64,000 nt of DNA, from NCBI GenBank assembly GCA_050084985.1, contig JBITNC010000001.1, forward strand, positions 185,318,001-185,382,000, read 5' to 3'. Shown here piece by piece: positions 57,656 to 64,000 of this stretch. Every line of letters starts with the position of its first letter. The first letter of the stretch is position 1. This stretch comes from Nageia nagi (lineage: Eukaryota > Pinophyta). Under the pieces are notes generated by a model. The model was given only the letters and a program-made list of their open reading frames with translations, was not told the origin of the DNA and did no database searches. The position numbers and the translations under genes were made by a program.

Positions 57656-58352
57656 TGTAGACTTAAAATAATGCATAAATAATAAATCAACATACTATTT
57701 ATCTACAATATAATATGGAATCATTATGAACATGTTAAATGAAGTGCCTTTGTCAGATCCACATCATTATGAAATAACATGAATCATACATCAAATGCGA
57801 TAACTCATTATAAGAAATGCACACCATTAATGACTTGAAATATGTAGATTCACGTGCACAAATTGAAGTATGTAGAATAAGATGAAGAATATTGTAGATT
57901 AAATTTTGAACACAATGACATACCATGCATAACAAATGCTGTTAATAGCATTAATGAAGTAGATCCATGCACATAGATTGAAGTATGCAAAATAAGACGA
58001 AGGGTATAACAAATCTAAGAATGGGTGGTGTTACGAATCACCTTTATTAGTCAGGTAAAATGATATTACATGTTCTAATCTTTCTCTCTCTCTAGATCTT
58101 GACTATTATCCTTTATGTTTCCTTTGATATTCTTTTATAGAAACATTTTGATCCTCTTTGATTATTGGGATCATTGCACATTACATTGTTTATGGTGTCT
58201 TTCTTGATATTTGACACTTTTTACATTAGACAATGGTCCATTACATTGATTACATTTCCTTGGGTATATTTTGACCCTTTTTACAATAAATATTCCTTTA
58301 TGCTATAAAATGAATTATTTAATAAATAATAATTCCTTTTTAGGTTTTTACA
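57656..58352 (-). repeat. LTR of the TGTAGACC family, copy 2 (5' LTR with PBS)
   Basis: About 697 bp from TGTAGACTTAAAA to TTTTTAGGTTTTTACA; the ends are imperfect inverted repeats. Just left, on the minus strand, is a PBS beginning TGGTGAACCC (complement of about 57643-57652), two bases from the LTR end. So this is the 5' LTR of a minus-strand element whose body lies to the left. Confidence 0.65.
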
Positions 58353-60353
58353 GTTTATATTCCTTTGTATTTTTGTTTGATTATTTTGCCTCTGAAATTT
58401 AGATTTTTAGAACCTTCAATCGATTTTGAAATATATTTCTTAGAAGAAATGTGGTCTTTGAAATAAAATATTAAATAATTTTGTTAAATATTGAAATTTG
58501 TCTTTATTAAACTTCTTACAACCTTAATAATATTCTTCTAGGCAAATGCAAGAAGTAGTTTCACAAAATGTTGGGATTCATCTTATTTTATGAATGTTAA
58601 GGGAACACTATTCATTAATGATATTTTCAAGAATCAATTTTAGCAATAAGTTTGATTAATTATTGGAATTTATGGTGGGAATTGATCTCAAAATGATGTT
58701 TTTAGCTCACAAGAATTTTGGAGTCAAATTTTAGTGTTAAGTTATGAGATTTTTTGAGTTTGTGAGGTGTACATAAATTTACATACCTAAATTAAGTGTC
58801 TTGGTTTGAGCTAGAGATTTATGGAGATTATTACAACAATAAGGTTTTCAAGTCACATCTATGATTAATAATTTTGAAGAAAAATATCATTAATAAGTTA
58901 GCTTAATTTTAGATATTTTCCTCAATTGATAAGATGCAAGGGGACATTTTTAGGAATATATTAGTATGAAGTACTCAAATTTATTGAGTTTGTAAACTTC
59001 ATTAAAAAATTATAAGTGAATGGAGATATTAAATTTTTCAGAATTGCTAATTTTATTTAGGGGCCATAAGTCATTTTCTATTTTCTCTTAATCCTCTATT
59101 ATTGGAGAACTTTATCTAAAGTCACTTCTTTCATCCATTTTACTAGAATCATTTGACTTTTTTTCACAAATGATAATCTTGAAGTTTTGGAGATTAGTCA
59201 ACAACCTACAATAGCTTAGTGGTAGACTCATGATTAACAAATTCTAATATAGAAACAAGTTTGTTAGATTATACTTGAACTAATCAGTTGTATTAAAAGA
59301 AAATGTTGATACCAAGCTTATGAGGTTATTGACATTTACAGAGCTTGTCATATTACTAAGATTCACTTATTCATTAATTTAATAAAATTTACTTGAACAA
59401 AAGTATATTGGTTCACAAGCTATTACTCATGAAATAATGAATAATAAATAAGTTTTTTAGTTTTTTCATTTTGCAAATAATAATACTATTAGCAAATACC
59501 TGTGATAATTTTGTCAAATTATTGCTATGTATTTTAACTAGTTGGTTGTAATAAGATGCTTCATCTTGATGATAAATGTATGTAATGAGTTTGTTAATGT
59601 ACCAACTTACCTTATTTAATAATGGAATTGGCTTCAATTTGCTAAAATTTACCTTCATCAAGAGGTTTTAAGGTTTTGTTCTTTGTAAACAATATTCTTG
59701 AATGTAGCTTTCATTAATAATAATATTGAAGATAAATATTAATGATAAGTGATAACTTAATATTTATACCATTCTATCGAAAACATGTTCTGTATATTAA
59801 CCATTTCTACTAATATTGATCTTAACAACAAATGTCACTTATTTAAATTGTTGAAGCAGACATCAGTTAACATGTTTGATGGGACTTATTTTTAATGGTA
59901 ATAATTTTCAAGGTAAATGTTAGAAATATGTATGTAAAATAAATGAAATTTATTATAATCAACTAGATTCATTGGAAAACTTCCATTGAATAACAAATTG
60001 AAATTCAAAGTCAAATTTAAGTACTTAATTTGGGAAATTATTATATCGATCTTAACAACAAATGTTAGTTATTTAAACTGTTGTAATTTACCTTAATTAA
60101 CAATTTGATGGGAAGTATTTTTGTTTGTAATAATTTTGAAGGTATTTTTCTAGAAATATTTATGTCAAATAAATGAAATTTATCTTAGTTCATTGGTTTC
60201 ATTGGAACATTTTTTAGTGAATAATAAATTTGAATTTAATCTTAGTAGTTAATTTTAAATAATTGGTACTTCACTTTATTAATTAGATTTGATAGTTCAT
60301 ATTTGGTGAATTATGATCTAAAAAATATATTGGTAATATTTTACCAAATTGAT
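58353..60353. other. No gene recognised
   Basis: Very AT-rich. Repeated phrases such as CTTAACAACAAATGT.A.TTATTTAAA.TGTT (59820, 60050) and AATAAATGAAATTTAT (59940, 60170) show a diverged internal duplication of about 230 bp. No coding. Confidence 0.4.
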
Positions 60354-61063
60354 TGTAGACCCTAAATTATGTAAAATGTGAATATACATAATAAATAAAA
60401 TGATATACAATATAAGGAGAGCTAAATATATACACTATATTAGATACAATAATAATACATAAAAAGCATGCACTTGATATGAAGTGTATGTGCAATCCTC
60501 AAAAGCAAATGGCAATGGATCTTCAAAGGATTGAGACCATATTGTAGGTGAGCTTGTAATGGATCTTCATATGCCTAGATTAATAGCCTCTGCCATTGAA
60601 ATTTGAAGCCCTAAATCCTCAAGATGCATGTGGTTAATAGTGTTGAATATGAAGAATTATGGAGTGCATGAAAGATAGAAATTTTTAGAGCTTAGAGTAT
60701 AACAATTTCTCATAATAGGTGACATCTAAGGACATTGTTGCTTGATGAAGATTGCAAGAGACAACCACCTATCAGAGATCTTGTTATATTAAAGAGTTCT
60801 AATCTATGGAGGTCAACCTATTCCACTCACATATATAGCTTGCAAATACATGGAGGGGAGTGAAGGTTGACCCATAACAATAATGTAAAACTTTGTTGTA
60901 TTCAAGATAAATTGAAATATGAACCATAGCATATGAGATTTCATTGGCCGTAGCATATTGTAATATCAACTTTATCTTGATATTTTTAATATTGTAATAA
61001 ATCATATAGAAAGTATAAATATGATTTATTAAATAAATAATAAATCATTTTTAGGCGTATGCA
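60354..61063 (-). repeat. LTR of the TGTAGACC family, copy 3 (3' LTR)
   Basis: 710 bp from TGTAGACCCTAAA to TTTTTAGGCGTATGCA. The following TTTTTCCCCTCTTTG is a minus-strand purine tract, as at copy 1. A minus-strand TATA-like CTATATATG lies near 60830. It is similar to 33212-33942 along its length, including the CAATCCTCAAA and ATGGATCTTCAAAGGATTG-type phrases. Confidence 0.65.
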
Positions 61064-63127
61064 TTTTTCCCCTCTTTGTATGTAAAATGAAAAGCATTGA
61101 AATTGCATAATCCAAAGAAGTTTAAAGAAGAGAAGAAAATCTTCAACAATAAAGTGGACTTCCCTATTTTGATCGGTATGTCAAGTATGATATGTCTTGT
61201 GCCCCCTTTTGGTCTTGTATTTCACCTTGCTCTAGCTTCTTTAGGTAATCAAGCTAAAAATTGGAATCCCTATATGAGTAGAATACCCCTATTTGGGTCC
61301 TAGTTTCCTAAATAATACCTTTGTGAGAATAATCCAACATAATATTGACATAGATCTTATCCAATGAAATAATAATCAATTTAAAGAACAAAGATGAAAT
61401 AAATATAATATCCATTGTGTTACTATGGTCATTGAGACACATAGTTCTATTGAACCATGATTATTAAAATGATGAGATCCTTTCATGCCCCAATCTTGGA
61501 ATAACCTACAATTTGTAAGAGATTTTGCTCATGGAGTGACCATGGCCTTAAAAACATTCATTAGCATAATATTAAATTTTTATCCATCATCAAGATGATT
61601 CCATTTAACTTCCATAAAAAGTACCTAATATTAAAATATACATTGGCCTTACTTATCAATTTAGCACATTTGATCTCATTAAACTTATTGACTTTATTGA
61701 TTTTTAAACTAAAGGTACATCATTAACAACGTTATTTTTCATAGAATTTTGTAACCATGTCTTTTGCAATTTTGTTTAGTATTCCAATTACAATAGATAT
61801 TTATGAAATAATTATATTTTCAAATAAATATTTAAGGATTTGTAGCATGTATAATTTGTAATAAATTTATAAGAGACATACGTTGTTAACAATGTGAAAA
61901 TAGTAATATTAGGTCTTCAAACTTGAATCACAATTGATTAATAGCAATTAATCACATTTAACATCATAAAAATTATGAAAGAACATTTTCTCATAACATA
62001 ATTTTTTTTGCATAAACACTAGTTTGATCAATTTTTGACCCTATATGCCTTTGGTCTCCGCATAAGCTATAGTGTTTTTGCATAAGCATAATATTAGCTA
62101 TTTTGAGCTATAAAAATTATGATAGCATTATTTATATTTGAAATAATCCATAATTTTGCATAAATCATGCTATTAACAATGTTGAAATGATAACATTGAA
62201 CATATAGAAAAAGAACATATTCAATCGGCATTGAGTAATTGCAATTCAGATATTCACTATTCCAAAAGCATGTGTTTATATAAAAGTCAAAATTTTGCAC
62301 ATGCCTTTATTTTTACCAAGTTTGACAATTTATAGTTTTATAATTTTCATCATCTAACTTCTATCATATGCACCTATTTTGAACAAGCGAAAATAGAAAC
62401 ATAGTCTAAGACTTGAATCGCTTACCAATTTTTTATAAATTACAATGTTAACAATGTGCATTTAATTATAAATAATCATGAAAAATAAAATATAATCAAT
62501 TTCACTACAAATACATAATGTAAAAATTGAATATCACTATATTTACCATTTGTGACCATCATGCATTGAATTGTATGATATTTTCATGTTTTGGATGTTG
62601 TTAAGAGTGTGGAATTTGCAAAATTAGGTTTTCAAAAAGAAGTTACTACCAATTAATATAATTTCATGCATTTTACCCACATAACTCACAAATTTGTAAG
62701 CACTATTATTGAGATTTTAGAGGTGATTCATTTAGGCTAGGGTTTAGTGCAAAATTGAATAAAAAGAGGGTTAATCATTGGCATTTATCACTTCACTCCT
62801 ATGGTTTTCCTATCTGGCATTCTTTGGTGATCATTGTTGAGACTACGAATCCTCTTTTTAGCTTGATATTGATCTCCCTCGTAGTGTTGTTATTTTTCTT
62901 TATAATTTACCTCATTGCTCTAGTCATTTGATTTGCTCACTTACATACTGAGATGGTAGAATATGGATGGCATGTAGTGGAGAGGCCTTTGAGTCGGTGT
63001 AAAAGATACATTGCTAAGCATCTACATAGTCTCTATTTTGACCATGTGGTAAGTTTTTATCTTTTTCTATTTATTTTTCAATTTCTTGCCTCCAAGTTTA
63101 CCATATTTCATTCACTTTGTTGAACTA
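61064..63127. other. Internal sequence of the TGTAGACC element, no gene
   Basis: The left part to at least 61570 is paralogous to 33943-34560. The rest is AT-rich with no recognised domain. A 33-codon open run starting at the ATG at 62953 (MVEYGWHVVERPLSRCKRYI) ends just before a GTAAG at about 63050, a possible exon edge, but without other support. Confidence 0.4.
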
Positions 63128-64000
63128 TGTGTGACATTGAGAAGGAGGGTTGAATCAGTGTGAATTAAAAATTTAATTAAATATAAACATTCAACAATCA
63201 AACACACTCATAAAAGCATGCATCACATAACACAAGATTTATAGTGGAAACTCAATGTGAGAAAAATCACTATGCTAATGGATTACTTGGGATCCCACCC
63301 AAATCCAGTTGAAAATAAAACGGATGGATTTTTACAAATTTTTGTAGCACCCACTATAAGATGGAACCAACCAACCAAATATTTTGTAGCATCCACTGCA
63401 CGAAGCTCTGACCTTGACTTTCAAGCACCCACTTAGTAAGATATCAAAATTGTAGTAAAAATAAATATAATTCTTGAAGACCCTAAATGGTATTGTTCAA
63501 CTTTAATCTCTTCTCATAGTGAATATCTCAATCCCACTACACTCCAACAATTTGAAAGTTGATTCTCTGCACACGCAATAAAAACTTTTGCCATAAGCTT
63601 GATAAAAACTCTCAAAATAAAATTACAAATTCATACTACAAGATGATATTTTTTCTCAAAATGATGTCTCCCATGGAAGACATGATGAACTTATAGATCT
63701 TCAAATTCTGCATGCTTTGGAAAAAGAATAGGCTCAAATAGAGTCATAGATCAAAATTTATAACTAAAATCATGAGACACCCTTCATTATCTCTTTTTCA
63801 CTCTTTTATTGAGAAACAAAATCACTCATTTTTGTAACTCCTTATTATTATAAAGATATTTTCTCATTTTTAAAAAAAGTAATCGACTCTTGCACTTCTC
63901 TTAGAGGAAAATAAAACACATCTATATTCTCTTTAAGAAACTCAATAAGTTTGTCGACCATTTCTATTTACACATATACCTCCAAAATATTGTTATTTTA
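63128..64000. repeat. LTR-like sequence running off the window
   Basis: Begins TGTGTGACATTGAGAAGG then GGGTTGAATCAGTGTGAATT. It continues with ACACAAGATTTATAGTGGAA, ACTCAATGTGAGAAAAA and TCACTATG. These phrases (TGAGAGGGGGGTGAATCAG; TTTACGTGGAAA.CC....GGGAAAAACCAC) are recurrent at the start of many plant LTR elements. The other end is not in the window, so orientation and type stay open. Confidence 0.4.

Noticed and set aside
62953-63050. Small exon starting MVEYGWHVV and ending at GTAAG
   Set aside because: Only about 33 codons, no partner exon, no domain; kept as a remark in the region entry.
1-64000. A multi-gene defence, biosynthetic or other new system
   Set aside because: Apart from one glycosyltransferase, all recognisable coding sequence belongs to dead retrotransposons or PPR relics, and no group of intact genes is present.

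Overview
This window looks like nuclear DNA of a land plant with a large, retrotransposon-rich genome. It is AT-rich, CpG-poor and full of decayed LTR retrotransposons. It holds one split plant-specific gene and remnants of PPR (pentatricopeptide) genes of the plant organelle-RNA type. A gymnosperm is my best guess from the long, transposon-filled introns and the PPR style, but that is inference. Nothing microbial was seen: no operons, rRNA, tRNA genes or CRISPR arrays.

Layout. 1-5766: two related Ty1/copia remnants fused head to head. The 3' half of one (+ strand: integrase tail, RT, RNase H, start of 3' LTR) is joined at about 3165-3178 to the 5' half of another (- strand: pre-integrase, gag, PBS, 5' LTR). 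The + strand copy is broken by a 460-bp insert with an 8-bp target duplication and by a 486-bp solo LTR with a 5-bp target duplication. 5767-12860: the only credible host gene, a minus-strand family-14 glycosyltransferase (DUF266/BC10-like). Six exons give 233 residues; the C-terminal exons are not in the window. A G-box-bearing, GC-richer upstream region follows. 14022-21609: a complete but dead 7.6-kb copia element (- strand) with 493/499-bp LTRs and a perfect ATAAT target duplication. 21615-26100: unassigned sequence plus an LTR with its PBS (24931-26074). 26760-28520: a PPR pseudogene whose C-terminal E region is present four times in tandem. 28950-33200: short repeats, a MITE-like element and a Ty3/gypsy gag fragment. 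33212-33942, 57656-58352 and 60354-61063: three copies of a roughly 700-bp LTR family. 36690-38114: another copia gag fragment. 38115-47854: a second copia element of the same family as the 14-21 kb one, interrupted by a 1588-bp CpG-rich insert. 50183-64000: repeats, a second PPR pseudogene (53300-54590), a GTCGC/GCGAC repeat field, a gypsy RT fragment and an LTR-like start at the right edge.

The parts do not form a cooperating system. The glycosyltransferase is the only gene that might be expressed; its exons are open and its splice sites canonical. Everything else is mobile DNA in various states of decay, nested in several layers. The most unusual item is the insert at 41569-43156. It carries a promoter-like block with eight TGACGTCA-type octamers, repeated TCCGGA sites and a TATA box, and it does not resemble its surroundings.
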